Source: Apiospora phragmitis (Eukaryota; Ascomycota; Sordariomycetes; Amphisphaeriales; Apiosporaceae). Taken from it: a stretch of DNA of 64,000 nt. Shown here piece by piece: positions 21,954-35,500 of this stretch. Location: positions 3,224,001-3,288,000 of the forward strand of contig JAQQWL010000009.1 of assembly GCA_038363925.1 (NCBI GenBank), given 5' to 3'. The notes under the pieces were generated by a model that made no database searches, was not told where the DNA came from, and saw only the letters and a program-made list of their open reading frames with translations. A program made the translations under genes and the position numbers. Position 1 is the stretch's first letter. Every line of letters begins with the position of its first letter.

Positions 21954-23115
21954 TCTTGATACCTACCTGTCGGAAGAGGGTGATGGGGTGAAGGTTGACT
22001 GAAGGGTGGCCCGCCTGACAACACAGAAGCTCCGTCTGTCCGATCCAGTATCCGCAAGCAAGGAAAGCAGCTCTTCCTTTGGTGATGGATAGTAATTGAA
22101 GTAGATAGAGAACGGGAAATGCCTAGCCAAAGGACTATATCGATGTAAGATTCTGGATTGGGAAGGTGGCTTTGCGATTGGATGCTTTGGTTCAAGTGCT
22201 TACAAGAAGCCCAGGTCCGCTTTGGAGACGACGTTCAATGTTAGGCTTACCTAAAGTACCATCAGACACCTGATCGGCCGGGGTAAATCGATAACATTAG
22301 TACAGTATCCGTACCTGCATTTGTATTCCAGGTAACCTCAACTAATAATATATTAATAATGAGCATTATACCTTAAGTAGTTACGTATTTAAGTATAAAG
22401 AAAGATTAATATAATATAATAAATATATCTATAAGTTTCATATCGTCTCTATCTACTATATTACATAAGTAACTTATATAAGGTCGCGGATTATGCCGGC
22501 CCCAATGCTTGAATCGTCTTCTCGTACGCATGGGTCGCTGCTACTATCCCCTTCACTTCCAGAGGCTCGCAATCAAGAACGCAGTGACGGTCTGAGAAGG
22601 CTTATATTTCAAATGCCAGGACTCAGTCTCGTTAATTAGATGAAAACCAACCAAATGGCTACAAGACAAACAAACCCGGACTGCCAGCCATGATGCGATG
22701 CCACCTATGCCTTTATCAGCCCTTGAATCGGCCGGCGCGGGTCTATGGTACACAGTATTACATCGTTCTTAGCAATCCACACCGAACGAGGCGCAACTTC
22801 CGGTCGTCGCCGATTCTTGATGTTCAGTCCCCAAGACCGTCTTCACAGTATTTGTCGGGGGCCATTCAAGCAACGTACTGGTAACCGTGCTTCTCTTTAT
22901 GCCACGTATCCTGCGCACGCAACCGCCATTTATAGATCGTCAACCGTTGACGATATCGTGTATGCCCTAAATAAAATGTACATTGGCCCCGTTTCCCCGA
23001 GGTGTCGTGCCGGCCATATCAACCGGTCAAGCACCCCAACGATCCGCCCGGGTTGCCACCTAACTCCAATCCCCGTTTTTGTCAAATCGCTGAGGGTATC
23101 TATATGCGCTCCATT
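21954..23115. promoter_or_regulatory. Intergenic region upstream of aminopeptidase P, with an AT-rich island
   Basis: The 1.16 kb carries the aminopeptidase promoter (left) and the transcription-factor 3' region (right). TACCTACC occurs immediately upstream of the aminopeptidase ATG. At about 22330-22480 base composition jumps to very AT-rich, TA-dominated DNA. No gene was recognised. Confidence 0.4.
22330..22480. repeat. AT-rich, TpA-rich island, possible RIP relic
   Basis: About 150 bp of TA/AT-dominated sequence (for example TAATATAATATAATAAATAT) with almost no CpA or TpG stands in otherwise mixed DNA. The composition resembles the RIP-mutated element at the right end. It may be the remains of a small transposon or solo LTR; its origin cannot be read. 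Confidence 0.4.
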
Positions 23116-26100
23116 CTAGTCCAGGTGTGGGAAAATGCCAGACCATGGTGTGTTTGCAAACGTCTCCAGCGTCGTGTCATGTTGTCGGTTTTGCGCTGCC
23201 AGCTGCCGTTGCTGGAGGCTGGATAGGCGCTGCGCTGGCGGGGCTGGGGGAGGTGGCCGGCTGGGTTGCATCGGTACAAACATCGGATCGGGATACATCT
23301 GCGAGGGAAAGTCGAACATCGACTGACTCTGCGTCTGCATGAGGTAAGGGGAGTGGGCCCATTAATTGGCCCTCGATGCCGTCATAAGGACCCGCGGTGT
23401 TGAAGTACTGGGACGGATCTGGGGCGTGGCTGACAACCGGATTGAGTGAGGGGCTCATGTGTTGTTGGAAACCAAAGTCGGCTCTTGGCTGATGGGGGTA
23501 CGCAAGAGGGTCCTCCGGAGGAAAACACCATACCTCCCAGTCTACTCAGAGAATTCATGTCGCCAGGTGTTCCATGGTGCATGTTGTGGTGCGTTTGCTG
23601 ATGCATGCCGTTGGTAGAAAATGCATCCACAGTGTTACTAGTCGCCGATGCCAGTTCCATGGGCGACATGGATTGAATCGTTGGCGAGAAGTTCGATGAA
23701 CTGAGATCCTGCGTTTGGATACCCCCCATGACGTCGGGGAACATGTGAGATGAGCCCGGTCCAACTGACGATCTAACTGGCTTGGCCGAGCCACTTCTTG
23801 ATCGGCTGGTGTCGTCTTTTCGACGGTGTGTTCTCGTATGCAGGACAGGTGGCGACGGGGTAGCAATAGCACCGCCTTTTACGCCAGGAGCCGAACGCTT
23901 CTTCGAGGGCACCGAGGGCTTAACTCTGACCTTCTTCAGATCGTCGGGAAGACCATCGAAAAGGATCTGGGACATTTAGTAGAGGCCTCCATGAGGACAC
24001 CAAGAAGAGACAAACTTACATTCAGCGCATTGCTAATACGATCCGCCGCCATGCTCTTCGGTGCAAGCTTGCTGATCATCTCCCTTCCCGCCGTAGCGTC
24101 GGCCATAAGATCCACAACACCGGGCTTCTCCTTGTTTTCCAAAATGAAGAAAATTAGGGATATAATGGCAAAGAACTCGGTGAAGAACGTGAACCAGTAG
24201 GGCCCAACTAGGGAAACCTGCTTCCGCATCTCGGTTCCTATCTGCATGATATTGCGGGCAACACTGATGCCAGCTGCGCCGCAGGCATATGCGCGGTCAT
24301 CGACCTTCTTGCCTGCCGAGATCCTCGGGGAAACGTAGTGTAGGAACGGTCGATATAGTACCATCTGTACGTGCGCGTAGGCAAAACGAAGCAGGTTTCG
24401 GACCCGCAGAACCTCTTCCGTACCCGAGGAATTCGGCCGCCAGGCAACAGGAAGTTCCTCGTACCATTCTTGGAGCTTCTTTTCCATCTCTTTGATTTTG
24501 GAGTATTTGATCATATAGGATGCACTGGATTGAGTTCCGTCTTCAACACTGTCCGTTCCTATTCCCTTCAAAGGGTAGACTTGACGTATGATCTGGCTCA
24601 ATATGTCCATCAATCGGGCATGTGCGTTGAAAGCCTCGAAGAAAGACGGCGTTCCAGGCGGGACGGGAAGGATGCCATCTTTCGTGATATACTCGTCATT
24701 AACTGCCGTCGGTAGTAGCTGGTCAACGTCGTCGTCATTGAGAAGCATGGGAAATCCGAGCAGTGCAGAAACATAGATGTCCAGCTGTCGGCATACGTAA
24801 AAGACGCGTCGTCTTGATTCTGTCTCGATGGGATCGAATTTACGATTGGACAGATTGCGATGTAACCCCATTCGCAACGCGGACCGTAATGCAATCCCAA
24901 CAAAGCCATAGCAGGTGCTCAGATTCGACATGGACTGTATGAAGAAGATCTGGAACAGGAGCGCCTGGAGTGATGCCAGGTCCCGACACTCCGTAGGATC
25001 ATTCAATAATATTCTGGCTGAGGTATAGTATTTCAGGCTGTTTAAATTGGGTTAGCAAAGAACAGGGAAGATACTGCAAGGGGTTCCCATACCCTTGTTC
25101 TATAGCCAGCTCATAAGGCGCAGGTTTTCCTTTCGAATCCTTCCCGTCCGGCACATTATACAGACACCCCAGAGCCATGACAGAGTACGCAAGCGCCAGA
25201 TTTTTGTTGTCCTCGCGGTCGTATTCGTGAGTAGGCTTGGCGTACAGACTCTCCAGCATGGCCAAAAATGATGGTATGTGAACGATGCGCAACAGGCATG
25301 TCGCGTAGTTCAGGGAATAGTTGCATAGAGTCCTCGCAACCTCGAGTGGAGGCATATCGTATATATTGGTGCTTGTAGTCGGCATATCCCAACGCGAACT
25401 CATCGACGACCTCGGAGAATCGAGCCCAAGTATATTACCGGATCGCCGGCCGCGGGCATGCAGAGGGGCTTGGTAGTCGCGGCCCAGAAGCGTACGAAAG
25501 TGATCCTTCATTCTTCGAAAGAATACCGCGCCCGAGGAAACACCGTGGAAGTCGTAATCACCTTTATCATTGAGGTCAAGCGAGCCCAATGTAGGAATCA
25601 TGGACATCAGCTGTCCGCTCAGCATCGACGAAGAGCTCGACGACGTGTCGTCCAGCACAAGCCGTTGCCGCTGTGTTCTAGCCTTGTCTCGCATCCGAAA
25701 TTCCTGTTGCACCGAAGGATCGAGGCTTGGATCGTTGAGATCCACATCGGGCATGAACTTGCGAAGCAGCATTTCTGCGCGCTGTAGCTTGCTCTCGAGG
25801 GCCTCAATGTATTGGGGCGCGGGATTCCTCCGCCGATTGGAGGGCTTGTCGTAGGTACATTCTGCAGCCGGGGTCAGCGAACAAGCTACAGGAGAAATAG
25901 ACTCAGAAATGGAAAGCAATCACCATAGCTGTAAACCTGACAGTGTGTACACGGCTGCTTGCCATCGCATCTATGCAACCAAGGTTAGTATATGAGTGCT
26001 CATGGCGTTGGCATTTGGCGCGTAAGCTGGAGTGTGCCGCGCATCGAGCGCATGGCCCTCCTCCGAGCCGCCTCCGGGCTGTGCTGGGCCATTTCGTGTT

Positions 26101-26352
26101 GACGTACTTGATCTTCTTCCTCCGACACTCGTCACAGGCTCGTGTGACCCTTCGCCGTTTCTGCAGTGGTGCTGACGGGGTTTCGCCGGTATCGACGCCT
26201 TTGCCCTTCTGGGCAGACTCATCTGCGGATTGGCCATCGGAAAGATCCTCGACATCGGACAGGTCGAGATCCGGGACATCGACATTCTCGCCTTTAATGG
26301 GGGATTCGGGGACAGAGGCGAGAGTCTGCGAGTGTTGCGATGAGGGAGGCAT
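23116..26352 (-). CDS. Zn2Cys6 transcription factor with fungal-specific TF domain
   Basis: Five exons: 26352-26108, 25970-25924, 25861-25093, 25037-24020, 23966-23116. The N-terminus is acidic (DVPDLDLSDVEDLSDG). The binuclear zinc cluster is split across exons 1-3: RACDECRRKKIKCDGKQPC, then THCQVYSYECTYD, giving the full six-Cys pattern. It is followed by a basic linker and a coiled coil (PQYIEALESKLQRAEMLL). The middle-homology domain follows (FFRRMKDHFRTLLG; CLLRIVHIPSFLAMLE; YGFVGIALRSALRMGLHRN; ESRRRVFYVCRQLD). The C-terminus is a low-complexity region rich in Ser, Met, Gln and Pro, ending WSGIFPHLD. Two apparent single extra bases lie in that tail: at 23522-23525 (TTTT on the coding strand) and 23344-23348. 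Sugar-sensing COL-26/BglR-type regulators have a similar layout, but I cannot confirm orthology. Confidence 0.75.
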
Positions 26353-29300
26353 GACTATCGTCGGTTGGGTGGGGGTAGCCGTCTCCCTCGAATGACGGTT
26401 GGTGGGGTTGTTGGATCGTCCTTGGGAAGGCGCGTCCTTTGTGGGATGCTTGACTTCGTATAATCGACATGAGATGCCTCCCTAGCATCATGGACAGGAG
26501 TGCCGCGGGCCTACAATCGCAACCTCCCGCTCATGAGAGAGGCAGAGGAGGACCGGACTGCGATGGTAGGTACCCAAATGAATTAACCGGGGCCGATTAC
26601 CCGAGACCACTGTTCAGTCAGGTAAGGGAATTACTGGAGACGGAGAAGTTTTTGGCTGTTTTAAACTGACCCAACACCGCCGCACATTGCAAAGAACGCC
26701 CCTAAAGAACAAGCAGATATGAACAGGGTACAGTGTGTGTTTGCGTGAGTGAGTGAGGGTGTGAGTGTGAGGAAACTAGAGGTGTGGTTGGGTTTGGGTG
26801 GTAGCGGAACAGGTGCCGGTACGAAAGAAGTGTCGTCGATTGATTGAGAAAGAAAGACAGTAGTGTGGTAGCGGTAGGGGTAGGTTCGACGTTAGGTAGC
26901 AGGTAGTGGAATGAATAGGCCAGGCCAAAGTTGGTCCCAATGGGCGCGGCTTCGACGTGTGGGCGGGATTGGAGACAGGGGGGATTGGAATTGAGATATG
27001 GAGCGGACGGTAGTAGCGCAGGTCAATGTGCGATTACGTAGGTAGAGAGGTAGGAGTTAAACAAACCCCTTGTCGGCAGGAAGGGGATCAATCGAATCTA
27101 ACGTATGGGCGTAGATACAAAAGCCAGGGAGATGGGAGATTCAGGGCCTTGAAACAACTTGCGAGGTACGTAGGTAGACCACTTTCGACCTTGTAGGTTA
27201 GTAGACCCAGTTCATCTTGCAGGGGGGTTTGTGCAAAGAAAAGGGAAGAATGAATAATAAGTCCAATGAGTGCAGTGGTATGCAGAAGAAGTGGTAAAAT
27301 GGTATGGATGAGGGATGGAGAATTGGAGGTGCCGTATCAATGGCCCAACATCCACGCCACAGACCACAGGTACATACATACCCAGCTACCTACATACCTC
27401 ACCTGCAGGCATGGAGTCGACAGCGTACCTCCTTGCAAGCAGAGGATGTTGCTGGCCCTGGCACCTGGAATACGAGTCAAGACGACCAGTCCAATCGATA
27501 CAGTGCAACTGATCGGTTACGCAGGCTAGTGGCGGATATCCCACCGTAGCCCTGATTCAAACGTCGATTCGGGGGATTCAGGTACGCTTAGCTCCAAAGT
27601 GCCCGGCTTGTCGATCGGCATTGATGTAATGAATTCTCTGTGGTAGTCTCAACTCTCAAGAATACATGTATCCATTGAGCAACATGGACCGTTTTTGAAG
27701 CTGGTCCTAGCCATATCCATTATCTCCGCGGCGCCGGGTGCTGAGAAACCCGCACTGCCGCACCGTATATGCACTGTCGCGCGTTCGCTCCCCTACTGTA
27801 CATACTTGGAGTGCGGTGGTGGTGGACCAGAAGGGGTTCTGAGTTCTGGCCTGAAAAAAAAAGATAGCGGGGGAGAACAAGGAGTTTGGAGTCTGGGAGT
27901 CCGCCGCCTCCGCCTGTGTAAGCCGCCCAAAGAGGGGGGCACCCATCCTGAACTGAAATCCCCAGGGGTAATTTGTGGTGCGTCACTGTCAGACTGTCCC
28001 GTACTTGGTCGGTTTGCAAAGGTCATCTTCACAGCCTCACCATCCATCTCGGTCCAGTCTTTTGAGAAATGGGTTTCACGGTGACAAGAGTTGGTCCAGT
28101 CTTTCTAGGTAGATATGCATATGGGAGTATTTCCGGGCAGACTCTTTAACGCAGAGAGAGCCCCCAGCTATGGCAAAGCGAAGCTAATAATCAAAGCACG
28201 ACATTCTTCACTTTGACTTGGTATTACATTTCGTCACTACTACTGTCGCATTTTAGGCTGGCAGGAGTGGCTTCTATTTTCGGTGGCTCTGCCGCCGATA
28301 ACAGCGCTCGCGTTCGCTAAAATGTCGAACCTGTTCCCTTTCCTATCACGCTTTGCGCTGGCCCGTAACCTAGGTTATTTCCGTACGCCTGTCAGAATTT
28401 ACTTATGTACTGTCGAGCCGCCAGGCAAACCATCCATCATATTAGTGGCAGTTAACTAACTCGGTCTATCGAACTCGCTGTACTTTGCCTCGCGAACCGC
28501 AAAAGCCCAACACGTTAGGGGCGATAACTGCCGGATGCCAACCAATGCTTGTGTCGTAATACGCTCGTCAATACCATCATGGTAAAGTGGATCTACGACA
28601 CGGAGGCCTCGAAGCTCCGAAAAGCAGATCGATCTCATCAAGACTTGACCAGTATTGACGAAGATGCCAAACCTCATGATAATACTCGAGCGGTGCTGAA
28701 TACGCGATGGCCGACCTCAGTTATAAGCGAGTGGCGTCCCCAAAAGCTAGGGAGGCAGCTGCAGCTGAAGACTGGCTGACTGGGCTTATTGTATTGCTTT
28801 TGTCACCTACTGTATGCCACTACTGTACTACTATGCTACGGGGCAAGCGTCAATAATGAGGCGCAGATATGTGAAGTTGGTATGTAGCGCGTCCTCCAAT
28901 GTTAGGAAAATATCAAGCCAAGACTTTACCTGCGTGCTTCTGCGTGCCTTGGCGCCATCTTGGTGTGGGCTATGGACCAGGGTGGTGTGTGCCGGATAGC
29001 CGGATTGTAGTCTCATCTTTCGGTTTCGGTGATCCGGTTGGAATAGTGGAAATCCGGCGCATCATCGCAGCATCTCACAGTCGGGTGGCACGCCGCTGTC
29101 CGCCTGTGACCATACGTACAACATCAACGGGCGCCGTGTCTGATGAGCGTTGGAAAGCGGATTAACGGCCCTGGCCATAGCCAGAAACTCTGGAGCTTAT
29201 CGGCCAGGGCCGGGCCAGCCAGCATCGGAACAGCTTTTTCCTGGCCGGTTCGCCTTGGCTTCGGATATGGCATACTGCAGGTCATGCCTTGGTTATCCGA

Positions 29301-30428
29301 CAGTTGCCATTGGGCCAACCAGAAGTCAGAAAGCTGACGCAAGTCTTGAGACGACGCTCAAACCTGCCGGAACTGACAAACTGTACTTGTACGCGCTATT
29401 GCTTGGGACGACTTTCCTCCTTACTGGCTTTGCAGAAGACCCCCAAGTCTGTCCGTCCACCACATATTAACTGGGGCTTCTTGCTCACAATCATACCACA
29501 ATATTTTCCCTAATTTGAACTGGGACTCTAGCTAGAATCATGCAGGTGGTAGGCGACTCGAGAGTTCACTCTGCTGCAGTGGCATCATCGGGTTTGAGAG
29601 GGTTCTGTGCGCTTAAGCGCGGAAATCTAACTCGCTCAGGGGATGCATGTATGTGTCAAGAGAGCTCCCACGCCAGGTCTTGCTCTACTATGTAGCAACA
29701 CCAGAAGCGCCTAGTATCATACTGAAACTGAAGAAAACGAGGCAGTATTGTGAAACTAAAATTGGATTGCAAGTGCTCATGGCAACTAGATGACTAAGTG
29801 TGTAACCATAGCATTGATAGGTAGGGTGCTAAAGGCAGCGGCTGTGACATGAATGAAAGTGATTCGTGAGGGGTTATGGTCAAACCGCTGGCTGCCTTGT
29901 GAATGAATGGCTTTTCTTTTTCTTCTTCTTCTTCGCCTCAACAACATGTCTCAAGTCGAATCTTCACAGTCGTCGCCGATATGTGAATTCTACGTGCAGT
30001 GAAGTACAACTCAATGGTGTGGCTGAGAAGAAAGCTGAGGTTGACTAATCCCCCACACATACCTGCCTAGGCTGCTGGGCTAGGCAGTCGAGAGGCTGAA
30101 GCTACCCCTCCATCCCGAAGGCGTGAGGCCGCATCGGCATCCTCCTACGCCTCCAATCCCCACCTCAGCTTGTCTGCCTTGCAGTCTGTCAATTAACTAA
30201 TACTTCCTACATACGAACATAGCAACATTGTAACACCTTGAGGTGCAGGCCAAACACCGACACCAACATTTTTTACTTTGTGACTCCTTTCCGACAGAAC
30301 TCCGACTGTTTCCAGCAAGTCGATTCGCATCTGACGACCCATCTCCCAACCCAACTACATCCATCCCGACTCCACGGTTTTATGATAGCTGTTTGGCAGT
30401 GACCCCGTCGCGGGATTGTCTAGTAAAA
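26353..30428. promoter_or_regulatory. 4.1 kb divergent intergenic region, transcription factor / CSN1
   Basis: The longest gene-free stretch of the core part. No open frame shows a domain. Features seen: GTGAGTGAGTGAG-type repeats near 26745-26775, several GTAGGTAG words (about 26565, 27035, 27170, 27373), and a pyrimidine run (TTTTCTTTTTCTTCTTCTTC) at about 29905-29930. It may hold a long 5' leader of the transcription factor, upstream ORFs or an unannotated RNA; nothing specific can be supported. Confidence 0.4.
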
Positions 30429-32067
30429 ATGGCGTCCGCTGATCCTATCCTGCACTTCTTCACCATTATCGAGAGCCAAGGTGGCGTCATTGTGAAGGGT
30501 AATTTCTATCCCACTACTCTTCCCCGGCAACCTCTGGACGACTTGAGCTGACACCACCTAATAGAGACACCGAAGCTCGACCTTGACCTTTACATCGCCA
30601 ATTACAAAGGTATGTAGATCATCAATGTGCGCCAGTCCAGTACCTCGCCCTATGCTAACATGCCTCATCTTAGGACGAACTTGCTTCGACCGACTGCTCC
30701 TGATTGGACGCAGCTCTGTGCCACTATGCGTCGACGCCCTCAAAGCTGCCATTGCCGAGGCCAAGAAAGGAAAGGATGTTCAGAGATACCGCGACGCATG
30801 GGAATGCATTCGAATCGCTGCCCCCACTGAGCCCGAGTCTCAATGGGATCCAGCATGGGTGAGAAGACAGACAGGGCGAACAAGATGGAGACCGCTCGGT
30901 TGGAGGCTGAGCTCAAACAGTACAAGAACAATCTGGTGAAGGAGAGCATCCGGGTAAGAAAGTGCTATTGTGGATTGGAGCGTCTAGTGCATATGCTGAT
31001 ATAATGAGCAGATTGGTCTGTGTGACTTGGGAGAGCATCTGGAGCAGATCGGCGATTTGGGAGCTGCATCAGATGCTTACCTCCGTATGCGTCCTGAAGC
31101 CAGCACGCAGGCTCATATTGTGGGTGTTGCTAAGCACCTTATTGGCATAGTCCTCCAGAGACGCGACTGGCCGAGTGTGCTAGCAAACGTCGGCAAGATG
31201 CTGACCGGTGGCATGAGCGACGAAGAGCAGAAGGCACACCAGCCGTTCCAAAAGCTGGTGACGGGCATCGCAAACTTGCACTCCGACAAATTCTATGAGG
31301 CTGCCAAGAGCTTCCTTGAAGTCGGCGATCCCTCTATCTGCCAGGGTTGCAATGACATCGCAAGTCCGAACGATGTAGCCACATACGGTGGCTTACTGGC
31401 TCTTGCCTCGATGGACCGCTCAGAATTGCAGTCCCGGGTTCTTGACAATTCCAGTTTTAGGAATTACTTGGAACTGGAGCCTCACATTCGTAAGGCAGTC
31501 TCCATGTTCGTCAACGGCCGATACTCGGCATGTCTCGCCATCCTCGAGAGCTATCGTGCCGACTATCTACTGGATCTTCATCTCCAGCCGCATGTACCTG
31601 CGATCTTCTCAGCCATTCGCAACAAGTGCATTGTGCAATACTTCATTCCCTTCTCCTGCGTCACATTGGACAGCATGAACAAATCTTTTGCCAAAACTGG
31701 CGAATCTCTGGAATCAGAGCTCATCACCATGATTCGAAGCGGGGTGCTCCGGGCCCGTATCAATACCATTGACAAGGTAATCGGACCCAAGCACCATTTG
31801 TTCCTAAAGTAGATACTGACTTATTCTTAGCTCTTGGTTGCTGTCTCAACTGACGACCGAGCTGAAATGCAAGCGAAGGGGCTTGAGATGGCTAAGAATT
31901 ATGTGAGAGAGGCCCTCGAGCGAATCCGTCGAATGAACATCGCTGCCGCCGACCTTGAGGTGAAGGGAACGCGAAAGGGTGTGGGTAATATGTCCAGTAT
32001 CAGTGGTGAGACCTGGTTTGATGATACACGGCGGCAGTTGAGCCAGGGCGAGAGTGCCGCCGGGTAG
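30429..32067 (+). CDS. CSN1: COP9 signalosome subunit 1 (PCI domain)
   Basis: CSN1 is a scaffold subunit of the COP9 signalosome, which removes NEDD8 from cullins in nucleus and cytosol. Exons: 30429-30498, 30565-30609, 30674-30953, 31012-31776, 31831-32067. The N-terminus (MASADPILHFF, VIVKETPKLDLDLYIANYKG) and RTCFDRLLLIGRSS match fungal CSN1. Helical repeats follow (DLGEHLEQIGDLGAASDAYL). The PCI/winged-helix part includes FIPFSCVTLDSMNKSF and LRARINTIDKLLVAVSTDDR, a CSN1 version that separates it from proteasome Rpn7. At 30857-30861 (GGGTG) one base is missing between DPAWV and EKTDRANKMETARLE; the spacing otherwise equals the family. About 465 residues. CSN1 is highly conserved, so this break is most easily read as a sequence error. 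Confidence 0.9.
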
Positions 32068-32571
32068 AGAGTCCTGGGCCGATACAAAGGTTCACCATTG
32101 GATTTGGTATTTGGCAGTTAGCGAGGCAGTACGGGCGTTCAGGGGCGTGGATAAACAAGGCTTTGTGAGAATCGATTCACGTATGCGAGACTTTGGCCAG
32201 CCAGTACTCGGGACTTGAACTCCATGGGCCAAGTCCGCCTGTTGGGCTTCACAAGATGGAGCATGAATACATCTAGTAATATGAAGTTCCGCCATGACTT
32301 GTGGCACTTGGAACACCAACTTCCCCTATCATCGGACAACACAATAAACTGTGATTGCGTCTTTCTCCCTATCGTTGAGAGACAATTGGGTCGCCATTCA
32401 TCAGTGCTAAGGAAGTGATACTATGTGGTCAACGAGTCCTGGGACCAAAGATAGCTTTTTGTGAATAACCAACCCAGTCCGACTTGTTCTGTGATCAATA
32501 TCTCAAGATATCGAGCCGATTACTGAATTTCGTCGGCACCTTGTCAAACACTTATCAAGATCACACACGAG
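32068..32571. other. Tail-to-tail intergenic region, CSN1 / amidohydrolase
   Basis: About 0.5 kb between convergent 3' ends. Nothing beyond presumed 3' UTRs was recognised. Confidence 0.5.
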
Positions 32572-35500
32572 CTACATCAGATAGTCCTCCGCAGCATCAA
32601 CCGGCCAGCACGTCGCCACCAGATCGCCTTCTCGGTTCTTCTCGAAGGACAAGACGACCGAGGCGCCAAACTGCAGCGGGTTGTTCTCCCACAGCACCAC
32701 ATCCTTGCTAGGCCGCAGCCCTAGAATCTCCTCGGCGTTCTTCGAGACCAGCCGGACGGCCTCGTGCTCGCTGAGCCCGGCGTACTTGGCCGCCCAGGCC
32801 GCCTCGAGCGCCAGGCTCTGGATTCGGGAGTCGCCTTGGGGTACTGTTTTGGTTTCAGTCAGTGGAGCGAGAATCACTAGAAATGGGGCTTGACCAATGA
32901 AGACTTCATGGCACCTGAGGTATCCAGGATGCCTTTGGGAACGAACGGCGTATGAAATGGAGACGGATTTGACGGTTATGGGAAAGAGAAACATACCATC
33001 TCCCTTCACCGCGACGGCATAGGACACCTGCCTCGCTCAACACGCTCGCGGGGCTGCGTGTCAGGGGCGGCCCTACGAGGTAGTCCTTACCCTCCCAGGT
33101 CGCGAAGCCTGGTCGTGTGTCCGAGAGGATGACAGGTATCCCAGCATCGGCAAGTTCGCTGACGACCTGTACAAGAGATAATGGTATGTTTGTCAGGTCA
33201 TCATTTCATAAGTAGATGCTATGCTGCCTTCTTGGGATGCTAGGAGCAGTATCTCCCGCATGTACACTTACAAGAAGCGCTGCGTGTCCGCCGTTCAGAA
33301 CGATGTTGACGCCTGGAAAATCCCTCTTGATCGCGATGATTTGCTGAGTAGCGGCCTGCATAATGCGAAGAAAGCCGTCAAAATCGACGTCCATCCCCAT
33401 TATCGGGGTTTCCAATCTGGAAACGTGCGATGTGAGCACTTACCAGATTCACCACTGATACAAGTAATGACATACGCCCCTCCGCCACAAGCCCGTACGC
33501 GCTCTCATTAGCCTTCCCCTTGTTCTCCAGTAGAATCCCCCTAAGCGTCTGGATGGCCTGGCTAACGCTCCCCTTAGCTTTGTTTGCGTCCCCAATGACT
33601 ACATGCAAGCCTACGTCGTCGCGGAATATCTCACCGTCGAGAAAGGTCCGTGTGCCACTGGTCTTGAGGCCGGCCGACACGCCTTGCAGGATCCCGTCCG
33701 ATCCCAGCTCGGGTGGCGTGATCACTCGCGTGACACCCCCAATGCGCGCACGTGCGAACCCCTTGCCGTCGAGGTAGACACCATATTTGGCGTGGTCGAT
33801 GGAGGCCGGATCCCGCACCTCCTTGACCGAGGGCGCCCCGTTTCCAGTTGACTCTTGGGCGGCGATCTCCTTGAGGCCGATCAAGTCAGCCAACGCCGTT
33901 AGGCCGGGAAGAAGATGCCCGTTCTGTAACTGCACGTGCATGGGGCGGTCTTCAGCAGTGGCGACTGAAGCCACGGCTGTTTTGCAGGTGTCGTGGGTGT
34001 CGAGACAGGACAGTTGGCCCTTGTCAATGACTAAAGTAAGATTCCCTACTTCCCCCGATGGTGAAACGCCCCTGGATAGCTGAGGGTAGTTGTCCAGGAA
34101 GGACTCCCGGATGCCTTGGATGACGAAGCTCCGGCTCTCTTTCTTTGCCGAAGTGCAGAAGTCCTTAGCTTCCCTCTCTGACTTCCGGATAGGCATCTGC
34201 GGTACGTCAACAGGAGCTAACGGCGCTGCATGCACTTCCATCGACGACCCAGTAGCCTTTTCCACGTCTTCGGACTTGAGTGTGGCAACACCGTCGATAA
34301 ATACCTGCTGTGGAGTGGCGCCGATGGATAATGGATGGGAGTCCCACTATAGTCAACGTTAGGATAGATATCGCTTGCGTTCATGTATGCTTGAATATCC
34401 CCTGATATTGGATCTGGCCACGGTTTATAATGATTATATCTGGAACCGGCCGGATGCTTGTATGATGGATATCGCAGGAATGTACTTACAACAGCTATGT
34501 CGGCATCATATCCTTTGCGTAAATAACCAACCCGGTGCGCTACATCAATGGCCTTCGCGGGACTGAAGTCACCGCTTGTAGTGCTTTCTCAGCTGGGAGG
34601 TGAAATGCGTGACCGATAGCTGCTTGCGACCTGTACAGCTGTGAGCGTAACATCCCCAACATAGACGAGTAATCAATCATACAAAACGTATTTTGCGTTG
34701 GTGCTTTCGAAGAAGTGATCCTACTTGGAGTCAGGTCCATGTGCTACAAACAATAAGCAGCTGCAACTGTTTCCTACCGACTTATACGCAACAGGAACTC
34801 CATGCTTATCAAGGATCGCACCAGCGTAGAGGTTCGGGTAGTACGCTTCCTGTTTGTATAAGGAGATCTCCGCGAAAGTTGCGATTGTAATGTTACTGTT
34901 ATCAGTCTGTCAGCACGTGTACCGTCACCTCCTACAATACAGCTTGCAGCGTGGAAAACTCACTCTCCGTATGCCTTCAGCATCTCGGGAACTCGCCACG
35001 CCTCGATGGCGTGGTGGAACGCGCGAACCCGGACGCCGAACTCTCGCGTGACCCGGAGCATGGTCTCCATATCGTCCGACTCGTAGCAGTGGTTGTGCAT
35101 CGCGATCCGGCCGCGCAGGAGACCGATGGTGGACTCCAGCTCGAGCTCTTCGGGATAGTCTCCTACGTGCTCCCGGAACTGGGTCTGCTCAGCCGTGGTG
35201 CGTAGACGCGCCGCCGCCTCGCACCACGCATCCTGCTTCTCCATCATCTCCTTGGCCCGGCTCAGGTGGCGGCGTAGGATGTAAGCCAGGGTGAAGCGCG
35301 CGTGGTCGTACGACCGCTTGGGGTTCTCGCCGCAGGCGAACTTCATGTACCGGTGCCGGTCTTCCATGGGGACACCACGCTCCAGCATCTCCTCGACCAC
35401 GTACTCGCCCGTCTCTCCCGACTTCAGCACATTCTTGACCACGGTCCCCTCTCCGCCCATGGTATTGGCTGAGCCGGGAAGTATCAAGCTGGTGGTGATT

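Noticed and set aside
28456..28677. 73-aa minus-strand open frame that looks mildly protein-like
   Set aside because: No family recognised, no neighbouring exon, no conserved motif; not enough to call a gene or remnant.
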